Below are positions 53,418 through 61,320 of a stretch of 64,000 nt of DNA, piece after piece. Below the pieces are notes generated by a model. The model saw only the letters and a list, made by a program, of their open reading frames with translations, ran no database searches and had not been told where the DNA came from. A program made the position numbers and the translations under genes. Source of the DNA: JANQPX01 sp965204405 (GTDB taxonomy: Bacteria; Pseudomonadota; Alphaproteobacteria; Geminicoccales; Geminicoccaceae); contig CBDBEN010000005.1 in assembly GCA_965204405.1 (NCBI GenBank), positions 2,852,001 to 2,916,000 of the forward strand, given 5' to 3'. Each line of letters opens with the position of its first letter. The first letter of the stretch is position 1.

Positions 53418-54938
53418 TTATGAGGACGGATCAACGGAGTCTTCCGACGAGCTGTCGGCAAGATCGATCCAGATGGTCTTCAGTTCGGTATATTGATCAT
53501 GCGCGTGCAGGGAATTGTCCCGCCCGCCGAAGCCGGACTGCTTGTACCCGCCAAAGGGCGTGGTGATGTCCCCCTCGCCATAGCAATTGACCGTCACCGT
53601 GCCGGCCCGAATGGCCCGTGCCGCACGCAGCGCCCGTTTGCCGTTCGCACTGAAGACGGACGCGGTCAGGCCGTAGTCGGTATCATTAGCGACGGCGACC
53701 GCCTCCTCGGCGCTGGCCACGGTGATCACCGAGAGCACCGGGCCGAAGATTTCCTCCTTCGCCAGGACATTGCCGGGTTTGACATCATCGAAGATGGTGG
53801 GCTCGATGAAACCGCCGGACGCCTTGCCGCCCAGCAATACACGTGCCGATGATTTGCCCTTTTTCAGGTAGGAAGAGACTTTCTTGACGTGATCCCTGTC
53901 GATCATCGCGCCCAGATGATTGGCGGGATCAAGCGGATCGCCGGTGCGCCAGTCGCGGGTACGCGCCAGGATGCGCTCCACCAGCGGCGCCTTGACCTTC
54001 TCATGCACGATCAGCCGGGAATTGGCCGAGCAGTTTTCGCCCATATTCCAAAAGGCGGCGTTCACGACATGACCGGCAACCAGATCCAAGTCTTCCGCAT
54101 CCTCCATCACCAAGGCCGGATTCTTGCCCCCGCATTCCAGCGTGATTTTCTTCAGGTTGCTGTCGGCCGAATAGCGAAGGAATCGCCTGCCGGTCTCGGT
54201 CGAGCCGGTAAACGAGATCATGTCGACGTCAGGGTGCAAACCAAGCGGCTCGCCGGTCGTCGGCCCATCGCCGGTGACGATGTTGAGCACACCGCGCGGC
54301 AGGCCCGCTTCCATCGCCAACTCGGCCACGCGGAGCGCCGTGAGCGAGGTCTGCTCGGCAGGCTTCACGATCACCGAACAGCCGGCTGCAAGCGCCGGGC
54401 CGATCTTCCAGGCGAGCATCAGAAGCGGAAAGTTCCAGGGCAGCACCAGCCCCACCACGCCGATCGGCTCCCGTGCAATGATCGCAAGCGCATCATCGCC
54501 CGCAGGTGCCGCCTGCTCGTAGATCTTGTCGATCGCTTCGGCGTGCCAGCGGACGGTGTTCACCGTTTCCGGAAGATCGATGGCGACGCAATCCCGGATG
54601 GGTTTGCCCGAGTCCAGGCTTTCCATCACCGCAAGTTCATGCCGGTTGCGTTCGATCAGCCTCGCTAGACGGATCAGTTTTTCCTTGCGCTCGGCCGGGT
54701 GCAGGCGGGACCAGCGGCCATCCTCGAACGCTTCTCGCGCCTTGTTGACGGCAAAGTCGATATCATCGGCACCGCAGGCCGCAATCTCCGCAAGTGTTTC
54801 GCCGGTCGCCGGGTTGATCGTGGCGAAGGTTTTTGACGACCTGGCCTTGCGAAAACTGCCGTCGATGAAGGCGGTCCGCGGCAGGGTAAGCCCGGCGGCA
54901 ACCGCTGCGTACTCTTCTCGTGTCAAAAAGTCCGACAT
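53418..54938 (-). CDS. NAD(P)-dependent aldehyde dehydrogenase
   Basis: 506 residues with the ALDH catalytic pair: Glu268 (LECGGKNPALV) and Cys303 (GENCSANSRL). The cofactor region VVGLVLPWNFPLLMLAWKIG and SFTGSTETGRRFLRYSADS are typical, and the C-terminal FGGYKQSGFGGRDNSLHAHD places it with PuuC/betaine-aldehyde-type enzymes. It starts 2 bp after the DHDPS stop and is followed by the flavoprotein. In the hydroxyproline route a 2-oxoglutarate semialdehyde dehydrogenase is needed; this enzyme could serve, but the sequence does not fix the aldehyde. Confidence 0.93.
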   Translation of the reverse strand: MSDFLTREEYAAVAAGLTLPRTAFIDGSFRKARSSKTFATINPATGETLAEIAACGADDIDFAVNKAREAFEDGRWSRLHPAERKEKLIRLARLIERNRHELAVMESLDSGKPIRDCVAIDLPETVNTVRWHAEAIDKIYEQAAPAGDDALAIIAREPIGVVGLVLPWNFPLLMLAWKIGPALAAGCSVIVKPAEQTSLTALRVAELAMEAGLPRGVLNIVTGDGPTTGEPLGLHPDVDMISFTGSTETGRRFLRYSADSNLKKITLECGGKNPALVMEDAEDLDLVAGHVVNAAFWNMGENCSANSRLIVHEKVKAPLVERILARTRDWRTGDPLDPANHLGAMIDRDHVKKVSSYLKKGKSSARVLLGGKASGGFIEPTIFDDVKPGNVLAKEEIFGPVLSVITVASAEEAVAVANDTDYGLTASVFSANGKRALRAARAIRAGTVTVNCYGEGDITTPFGGYKQSGFGGRDNSLHAHDQYTELKTIWIDLADSSSEDSVDPSS

Positions 54939-54940
54939 GC

Positions 54941-55846
54941 TCAGCCCTCCGCCTCGATCTTGTCGATGGTCGCATCCATGACCTTCACCGTCTCGGCGAG
55001 GGACCGTTTCTCTTCCTTGTTCAGCGGCTGCAGCGGCCGGCGCGGCGGGCCTGCCGGCAAACCGCGAAGACTGAGCCCATGTTTGATGTTTTGTACGAAC
55101 TTGCCGCCCTGCTCCAGCACCCGCATAAGCGGCATCATCGCCGACATGATGCGCCGTCCCTTGTCGAAATTACCCTCGACCGCGCAGGCCTTGTAGAGCG
55201 CGAGATGGGCTTTTGGCGCAAAGTTGGAACCGGCGCAGACCCAGCTTCTGGCCCCCCAGGCAAAGAACTCCAGCGCCTGATCATCCATTCCGCAGGAAAG
55301 CTGGATATGCGGGTAGTCCCGCGCCATCAGATGCAGCCGGTTGATGTCGCCGGAGCTTTCCTTGATCGCAGAGAAATTCGGCGAGCGGCCGACCCGATCG
55401 AGATAGTCTTCATCCATCTCTGCCGCCGTACGCCCCGGATAGTTGTAGAGCAGCACCGGCAGATTGGCGGCACGGTCGATCGCAAGGGCGTGCAGGGCGT
55501 TCTCGCGTCCGGTCGGGGCTGCATAAGGAGGCGATGCGATCATGATCGCATCGGCGCCCGCAGCCTTGGCATGCTCCGCATACATGATGCTGTCTTCCGT
55601 CCGCATCGCGCCGGTGCCTACGATCAGCGGCAGGCGCCCCTTGATGACGGATTTCGCCAGGCCCATCAGCTCGATACGCTCCTCAGGGGACTGCGCATAA
55701 TATTCACCCGTCGTCCCGGCCAGAACGATCCCATGAACGCCGGCAGCGATCAGATGCTCGGCAACCTCGGCAAACCGATCACGATCGATCGAATGATCGT
55801 CGAGATGGGGGGTAACGATCGGCGTGTAGATACCCTCGAAGCGCAT
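54941..55846 (-). CDS. DHDPS/N-acetylneuraminate lyase-family enzyme
   Basis: The 301-residue class I lyase has the Schiff-base Lys162 (SAIKESSGD), Tyr136 (LLYNYPGRT) and the GTTGEYYAQSPEERIEL block (residues 44-60). Members include dihydrodipicolinate synthase, keto-acid aldolases and the 1-pyrroline-4-hydroxy-2-carboxylate deaminase of hydroxyproline degradation. The ALDH and imino/amine oxidase partners make the deaminase role attractive, but the family is too varied to decide. It leads the operon, and the 18-bp motif lies 13 bp upstream of its ATG. Confidence 0.87.
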   Translation of the reverse strand: MRFEGIYTPIVTPHLDDHSIDRDRFAEVAEHLIAAGVHGIVLAGTTGEYYAQSPEERIELMGLAKSVIKGRLPLIVGTGAMRTEDSIMYAEHAKAAGADAIMIASPPYAAPTGRENALHALAIDRAANLPVLLYNYPGRTAAEMDEDYLDRVGRSPNFSAIKESSGDINRLHLMARDYPHIQLSCGMDDQALEFFAWGARSWVCAGSNFAPKAHLALYKACAVEGNFDKGRRIMSAMMPLMRVLEQGGKFVQNIKHGLSLRGLPAGPPRRPLQPLNKEEKRSLAETVKVMDATIDKIEAEG

Positions 55847-55858
55847 GGCGATCTCTCT

Positions 55859-55876
55859 GCATACAATATGTGCACA
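55859..55876 (-). promoter_or_regulatory. 18-bp operator-like motif upstream of the DHDPS operon
   Basis: On the minus strand TGTGCACATATTGTATGC matches the motif before the MttB gene (43915-43932) at 15 of 18 positions, with the same spacing of two TGTRYRC-like units. The distance to the ATG (13 bp) is also similar. The shared motif suggests one regulator for both operons. Confidence 0.6.
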
Positions 55877-55948
55877 ACACTAGAAGCCATAACGGCGGAT
55901 AGCAAGGCAGGAACACCCCTCTAGCGGTATGGCGTCGCGGACGCGATC

Positions 55949-56776
55949 TTGCGGATGGATATGCGGATGCACATATCACGCTCCATGCACCTCTCCCGCG
56001 TCATCCTCCGAGCGAAATCCCCGAACAGCCTGGCCCAATTCTATGTCGAGCATCTTGGCATGAAGGCCCATCGCGATGGCGAGACGGTCGTCCTAGGCTA
56101 TGACGGCGTCGACGCGGTGATTGCACTGCAGCAGGCGGATGCCGGCGAAAGCTATCGTCATACACGCACGGATCGCTACTGGAAGATCGGCATCACGCTC
56201 CCCAATGTCGACATCGCCCAAGCCCAGCTTCACAAGGCGGGCATAGCGGTCAGCGATCCCAATCAGTTCGGCGACATCGGCTATATGTGTCACCTCCACG
56301 ATCCGGAAGGCTTTCCGATCGAGCTGTTGCAGCACCGCTTTCTCGGCCATCGCGACGCTGCGGCGGGCGATCCGAACCTGCCACTCGGCGGCGGCGCGAG
56401 AATCGGACAGATCACGCTTCGGACCACCGACATCGAAGCGGCCCTCGCCTTTTATCGCGACCGGTTAGGCATGCAGCTCATGTCGATCCAGCCCGTCGCC
56501 GCCTACGGCTTTACGCTCTATTTCCTCGCCTTCACCGATGAGCGCCCGCCGAACGCCGATCTCGAGGCGGTCGGGAACAGGGAATGGCTCTGGATGCGCC
56601 CCTATACGACGCTGGAGCTACAGTATCTCGCAAGCGAGAGCGGCCCGCTCGGCTTTCCTGGTGAGACAGCCCCCGGCTTCGCCGCAATCCAGATCTCCGG
56701 AAGAGATCACGCCGAACAGCGCCTGCATGATGAAGCCGGCGGCATGGTGTTGATCACCAAATCGACCGGCGACTGA
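55949..56776 (+). CDS. VOC-family ring-cleavage dioxygenase-like protein
   Basis: The 275-residue protein has two VOC domains: MHLSRVILRAKSPNSLAQFY to HLHDPEGFPIELLQHRF (residues 13-130) and GQITLRTTDIEAALAFYRDR to about 230. This duplication is the CatE/BioP1-type extradiol dioxygenase layout, which uses an iron or manganese His-His-Glu site. Start unresolved: Met 55949 or Met 55985. It is divergent from the DHDPS operon with the shared motif in between. Whether it cleaves an aromatic ring is uncertain, as no other aromatic genes are present. Confidence 0.8.
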   Translation: MRMDMRMHISRSMHLSRVILRAKSPNSLAQFYVEHLGMKAHRDGETVVLGYDGVDAVIALQQADAGESYRHTRTDRYWKIGITLPNVDIAQAQLHKAGIAVSDPNQFGDIGYMCHLHDPEGFPIELLQHRFLGHRDAAAGDPNLPLGGGARIGQITLRTTDIEAALAFYRDRLGMQLMSIQPVAAYGFTLYFLAFTDERPPNADLEAVGNREWLWMRPYTTLELQYLASESGPLGFPGETAPGFAAIQISGRDHAEQRLHDEAGGMVLITKSTGD

Positions 56777-56784
56777 ACAATCCG

Positions 56785-57462
56785 TCAGTCGTGCTCGGAC
56801 GTTCTGACCACTGTTCGCAGCACCATGTCCTCGATCGCAGCAAGACGTTCATCGAGGGCGGGCTTGGCACCGAGGTGGCGGCCGTAGATCACCGAGAGCG
56901 TGAAGCGGTTGGTGAGGTAATAATAGCCCAGTGCCGCGATCGAAATGTAGAGCTGATTGGGATCGATACCGTATCGAAAAACCCCGTCGTCGGCCCCGCG
57001 CTCGAGCAGATCGGCGATCATCCTGACAAACGGCGAGTGCATCTCCTTGATGCGGGCCGAGCGCTTCAAATGGCGGCCGCGATGCAGGTTCTCGCTGTTG
57101 ATCAGGCGAAGAAATTCCGGGTGCTTCAGATAGTAGTTCCAGGTGAAACGCACCAGTGTCGTGAGCGCCTCGATTGGCGCCAGATGCTCGAGTTCGAGCT
57201 TTTGCTCGGCACCGCGGATGTCGGCATAGGCCTCTTCGAGGACGGCGAGAAAGAGGTCCTCCTTATTGCCGAAATAGACATAAAGCATGCGCTTGTTGAT
57301 GTCGGCACGTTTCGCAATCTCATCGACACGGGCGCCGGCCAAGCCTTTCTTGGCAAACTCCGACTTGGCAGCTTTCAAGATGCGCCGCCGGGTCGCCGCG
57401 GCATCGCGAAGACGCTTCGGTTTTTCCAAACCATCGGCCAAGGCAACCTTCAGTTCCACCAT
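56785..57462 (-). CDS. TetR-family transcriptional regulator
   Basis: From ATG 57462 the product is 225 residues (a longer frame from 57558 would overlap the SDR gene). The HTH reads RRRILKAAKSEFAKKGLAGA, RVDEIAKRADINKRMLYVYF, GNKEDLF. The C-terminal domain resembles the TetR_C of AefR/RutR-like proteins (YYLKHPEFLRLINSENLHRG). It follows the SDR stop by 18 bp, so it probably regulates its own acyl-CoA dehydrogenase operon. Confidence 0.92.
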   Translation of the reverse strand: MVELKVALADGLEKPKRLRDAAATRRRILKAAKSEFAKKGLAGARVDEIAKRADINKRMLYVYFGNKEDLFLAVLEEAYADIRGAEQKLELEHLAPIEALTTLVRFTWNYYLKHPEFLRLINSENLHRGRHLKRSARIKEMHSPFVRMIADLLERGADDGVFRYGIDPNQLYISIAALGYYYLTNRFTLSVIYGRHLGAKPALDERLAAIEDMVLRTVVRTSEHD

Positions 57463-57479
57463 CGATGCCGTCCGAACAA

Positions 57480-58280
57480 TCAAAAATTGGGAAGCGTGAG
57501 ACCACCATCGATCAGGATGGGCTGACCGACGGTGTAGGGCAGGTCGCCCGAAGCACAAGCCGCAACCGCCCTCCCCACCTCCGACGGCTCGCCCCAGCGC
57601 GGCATGGGACAGCGACCTTCGGCAAAGAACCGGTCATAGCGCTCCCTGGAAGGTGCTGTCATCTCGGTGGCGATGATACCGGGCCGGATCTCATAAACAC
57701 CGATGCCCTCGCCTGCCAGCCGTACCGCAAACAGCTTCGCCACCATCGACGCCGCCGCCTTCGACACGCAATACTCACCACGATTGATCGACACCGCCGT
57801 CGCATTCGACGAACTCACAATAACGACCGATGCAGGGGCGGACGGTCCGCCAGCCTTTACTTTGGCGGTGGTTTTAGTCCTGGACTTCAAGAGGTACTTG
57901 GCGAAAGTTTGCGTCAGGAAGAAGGTGGCGCGGGTGTTGATGGTGAGGCAGCGATCGAAGCTCTCGACGCCAGCATCCAGTAGATCGCCGCGCTCCAAAA
58001 CTGAAACGCCGGCATTGTTGACCAGGCAGGTGAGCGGGCCAACGGCGGCGGCCTCGATGATCAGTTTTTCGTGGCATTCGAGATCGGCGATATCGCCTGG
58101 CAGCAGGCTCGCCTCACCACCCTCCTCACCAGCCAGGCGCGCCGTCTCTCTGAGATCCTCCTCCACCTCCAGATCGTTAAGGGCAAGGTCGAACCCACGC
58201 CCCGCCAATGCCACCGCAATCGCCCGCCCCAGCCCGCGCCTGGCACCGGTCACCAACGCCACCGGCCGCTGGCCGGTCAT
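57480..58280 (-). CDS. Short-chain dehydrogenase/reductase
   Basis: From ATG 58280, which overlaps the acyl-CoA dehydrogenase stop by four bases, the product is 266 residues. PVALVTGARRGLGRAIAVAL is the NAD(P) site, LVNNAGVSVL follows, and the active site is SSSNATAVSINRGEYCVSKA. A serine- and lysine-rich insert (LLKSRTKTTAKVKAGGPSAP) separates the halves, unusual for the family. It probably acts on a hydroxyacyl or ketone produced near the acyl-CoA dehydrogenase. Confidence 0.9.
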   Translation of the reverse strand: MTGQRPVALVTGARRGLGRAIAVALAGRGFDLALNDLEVEEDLRETARLAGEEGGEASLLPGDIADLECHEKLIIEAAAVGPLTCLVNNAGVSVLERGDLLDAGVESFDRCLTINTRATFFLTQTFAKYLLKSRTKTTAKVKAGGPSAPASVVIVSSSNATAVSINRGEYCVSKAAASMVAKLFAVRLAGEGIGVYEIRPGIIATEMTAPSRERYDRFFAEGRCPMPRWGEPSEVGRAVAACASGDLPYTVGQPILIDGGLTLPNF

Positions 58281-59422
58281 GGAAGTGGGCCCTGGCGGGT
58301 GAGTTCGCGGGCGATGATGCTGCGCTGGATCTGGTTGGTCCCTTCGTAGATCTGGGTGATCTTGGCATCCCGGTAGAGGCGCTCGACCTCGAAGCCGCGG
58401 ATGTAGCCGCTGCCGCCATGAATCTGCGCTGCATTGGCGGTCTGGGCAACGGCGACGTCCGACGCGAAACACTTAGCCATCGAACAGGCCATGGTGGTGC
58501 CGGGGTCATTCCGCTCGAACTTGCCGGCAGCGTCATGCACGAGAAGACGCGCCGCCTGAATATCCTTTACCATGTCGGCAAGCATCCATTGCAGTCCCTG
58601 GAAGGTGCCGATCGGCTGGCCGAATTGCTTTCGCTCCGCCGCATAGCCGAGCGCCGCTTCGAGCCCTGCCTGTGCGATGCCGACAGCAAGGGAGGCGATA
58701 CCGACCCGACCTTTGTCGAGAACGCTCATCATCATGTAAAAGCCACGATTCTCCTCGCCCAAAAGCGCGTCCGGCGACAGCCTCACATCGTCGAAATGCA
58801 GCGCGCCGACCGGAGAGGCACGCTGGCCCATTTTTTTCTCTTTCTTGCCTCTACCGAAACCCGGCAGATCCGCATCCACCAGAAAAATGCTCATGCCGCG
58901 ATGTCCCGCTTCAGGATCCGTGCGCGCCAGTACGATCGCGAAATCACAGACGGGTGCATTGTGGATCCAGAGCTTTCCTCCACTCAGCACCCAATCAGAG
59001 CCGTCACGCCGCGCGACTGTCTTGATGCCGGAAACGTCCGAACCGGCTTCGGCTTCGGTGATGCAATAGGCCGGTCTCCGTTCCGCGCGAAGAGCCGGAG
59101 CAAGATAGCGCCGCCGCTGCTCCTCGGTGCCATGCTCCGTCAGCAGCGTGCCCAGCAACTCCATTAGCCCGCACTGATCCGCAATCGAAGCGTAGCCGCG
59201 GGCAAGCTCTTCCATCACCAAGGCATAGGCGAGACAATCCATGCCGGCACCGCCAAGCTCTGACGGGACCGTGACCCCGAACAGCCCGAGCCCGGCCATC
59301 TCCTGATAGATCTCGCGCGGGAAACGCTCGCTCTCATCCAGATCATTGGCGATCGGACGGACCGTCTCATCGGCAAAACGCCGGACCATATCCTGCACCT
59401 GGCGATGATCATCGTTCAGCAT
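58277..59422 (-). CDS. Acyl-CoA dehydrogenase
   Basis: From ATG 59422 (GGAGGG nine bases ahead) the product is 381 residues, the usual length. YCITEAEAGSDVSGIKTVAR, GLQWMLADMVKDIQAARLLV and the C-terminal QIYEGTNQIQRSIIARELTR are family hallmarks; the catalytic Glu lies in the YEGTNQIQR segment. It oxidises an acyl-CoA to the enoyl-CoA, passing electrons to ETF. First gene of a leftward operon with an SDR and a TetR regulator, divergent from a GMC enzyme. A substituted short-chain or betaine-derived acyl-CoA is possible given the CoA-transferase nearby. Confidence 0.93.
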   Translation of the reverse strand: MLNDDHRQVQDMVRRFADETVRPIANDLDESERFPREIYQEMAGLGLFGVTVPSELGGAGMDCLAYALVMEELARGYASIADQCGLMELLGTLLTEHGTEEQRRRYLAPALRAERRPAYCITEAEAGSDVSGIKTVARRDGSDWVLSGGKLWIHNAPVCDFAIVLARTDPEAGHRGMSIFLVDADLPGFGRGKKEKKMGQRASPVGALHFDDVRLSPDALLGEENRGFYMMMSVLDKGRVGIASLAVGIAQAGLEAALGYAAERKQFGQPIGTFQGLQWMLADMVKDIQAARLLVHDAAGKFERNDPGTTMACSMAKCFASDVAVAQTANAAQIHGGSGYIRGFEVERLYRDAKITQIYEGTNQIQRSIIARELTRQGPLP

Positions 59423-59598
59423 CGAGCGTCGCCCTCCCGCATCCGGCCTTGCCAGCATCATCCGCCGGCGCTTTAAAGTAGGTAACCATCTAGTTATAAG
59501 GGGGCACCGCGGGCGCCGCCATAGGGATAAGTGGCCAATTAAAAGAGGTCGGCTTGCATCGGATGATAGCGAGCCGCGTTTTGGGGGAGGCGTTTTCC

Positions 59599-61188
59599 AT
59601 GCATGACTATGTGATCGTCGGCGGCGGGTCGGCAGGCTGCGTGCTTGCCAACAGGCTGAGCGAGGACCCCTCGGTCAGCGTTCTCCTCCTCGAAGCGGGA
59701 TCGGCGGACAAGGATCCCAACATCCACATGCCAGTCGGCTTTGCCAAAATGACCGAAGGCCCTCACACCTGGGGCTATTCAACCACGCCGCAGCACCATT
59801 GCAACGACCGCGAGATGCTGCTGCCGCAAGCCCGTGTGATCGGCGGCGGCAGCTCGATCAATGCAGAGGTCTTCACCCGCGGCTGTCCTGAAGATTATGA
59901 CCGCTGGGCCGCCGAGGAAGGCGCCGACGGCTGGTCCTTCGATCAGGTCAAACGCTATTTCATCAAGTCCGAAGACAACGACGTCATGGCCGCTCCCCAT
60001 CACGGGCATGGCGGGCCGTTGGGCGTATCGAGCCTTGACGCTCACCCGCTGTCCAAGCGTTTCGTGCAGGCCTGTCAGGAAGCGGGCATTCCCTACACCG
60101 CCGACTTCAACGGGCCGGACCAGACCGGAAGCGGCATCTATCAAACCACCACCCGTCATCAAAAACGCTGCTCCACCGCCACCGGCTACCTTTGGCCGGT
60201 TGCGTCGCGCGAAAACCTCACCGTGCTGCTGGACTGCATGAGCCACCGCCTTTTGATCGAGCAAGGCCGGGCGGTCGGCCTCACTTTTTTCCGGCATGGC
60301 AAAGAGAGCGAAGTGCGCGCCGGACGCGAGGTGATCGTGACATCGGGCGCCATCGGCTCTCCCAAGCTGCTGATGCTCTCCGGCATCGGTCCGGCCGAGC
60401 ATCTGAAGGAGCATGGCATCGAGGTGATTCGGGACCTTCCGGGCGTCGGTCGGAATCTTCAGGATCACCTCGACCTCGATATCGTCTACGAGTTGAACGG
60501 CCCGCACAGTTTCGACAAATACAAGCAATGGCACTGGATGGTCTGGGCGGGCCTCCAATACAAGCTCTTCCGCAAGGGACCGGTCGCCTCCAACATCGTC
60601 GAGGCCGGCGCCTTTTGGTATGCGGACACCAAGGCGCCGACACCGGACACGCAGTTTCACTTTCTTCCGGCCGCTGGTGTCGAGGCAGGTGTGCCGCCGG
60701 TTCCTTCCGGCCATGGCTGCACGCTGAACAGCTATTTCCTGCGTCCGCGCAGCCGGGGAGCGGTGACGCTCGCAAGTGCCGATCCAACGGCAGCACCTCT
60801 GATCGATCCCAACTATCTCGCCGATCCCTACGATCTCGAAATGTCGGTCCGAGGTTTGCGCATGATGCGGGAGATCATGGGCCAGCCTGCACTGGCTCCG
60901 TTCATCAGCAAAGAACATTATCCCGGCCCGGACATGCAAAGCGACCACGAGCATATCGATTATGTCCGCCAGCATGGCCGCACCAGCTATCATCCGGTGG
61001 GCACCTGCAAAATGGGCAGCGAGGACGACCCGCTCGCCGTGGTCGACCCGCAGCTCCGCGTCAAAGGAATCGATGGTCTTCGCGTCTGCGACAGCTCGAT
61101 CATGCCAAGCTTGGTCAGTTCCAACACAAACGCCGCCACGGTGATGATCGGTGAGAAGGCAGCGGATCTGGTCAAGGGTAATCGCTAG
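59599..61188 (+). CDS. GMC-family choline dehydrogenase-like flavoprotein
   Basis: From ATG 59599 (GGGGGAGG ahead) the protein is 529 residues. YVIVGGGSAGCVLANRLSED is the FAD site, ARVIGGGSSINAEVFTRGCP the first GMC signature, SGAIGSPKLLMLSGIGPAEH the second, and TSYHPVGTCKMGSEDDPLAV carries the catalytic His of choline oxidase-type enzymes. It oxidises an alcohol to an aldehyde at the membrane or in the cytoplasm. Choline itself is not proven: the neighbouring genes include no betaine aldehyde dehydrogenase directly adjacent. Divergent from the acyl-CoA dehydrogenase operon. Confidence 0.9.
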   Translation: MHDYVIVGGGSAGCVLANRLSEDPSVSVLLLEAGSADKDPNIHMPVGFAKMTEGPHTWGYSTTPQHHCNDREMLLPQARVIGGGSSINAEVFTRGCPEDYDRWAAEEGADGWSFDQVKRYFIKSEDNDVMAAPHHGHGGPLGVSSLDAHPLSKRFVQACQEAGIPYTADFNGPDQTGSGIYQTTTRHQKRCSTATGYLWPVASRENLTVLLDCMSHRLLIEQGRAVGLTFFRHGKESEVRAGREVIVTSGAIGSPKLLMLSGIGPAEHLKEHGIEVIRDLPGVGRNLQDHLDLDIVYELNGPHSFDKYKQWHWMVWAGLQYKLFRKGPVASNIVEAGAFWYADTKAPTPDTQFHFLPAAGVEAGVPPVPSGHGCTLNSYFLRPRSRGAVTLASADPTAAPLIDPNYLADPYDLEMSVRGLRMMREIMGQPALAPFISKEHYPGPDMQSDHEHIDYVRQHGRTSYHPVGTCKMGSEDDPLAVVDPQLRVKGIDGLRVCDSSIMPSLVSSNTNAATVMIGEKAADLVKGNR

Positions 61189-61320
61189 GGCATTGTCGGA
61201 CCAAGGTGACACCATCCTGCACCGAACCTATCTGATTTGACGGCAGCGAATCCCGAGAGATGGATCTGTGATGGTTCAAGCCCTGATGCTTCAGGCAATG
61301 TCGATCGAAGGACAGATGCG

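Noticed and set aside
59779..61215. 478-codon open frame on the minus strand opposite the choline-dehydrogenase-like gene
   Set aside because: It mirrors the coding strand frame of a clear GMC enzyme, has no family resemblance and is a typical high-GC antisense shadow.
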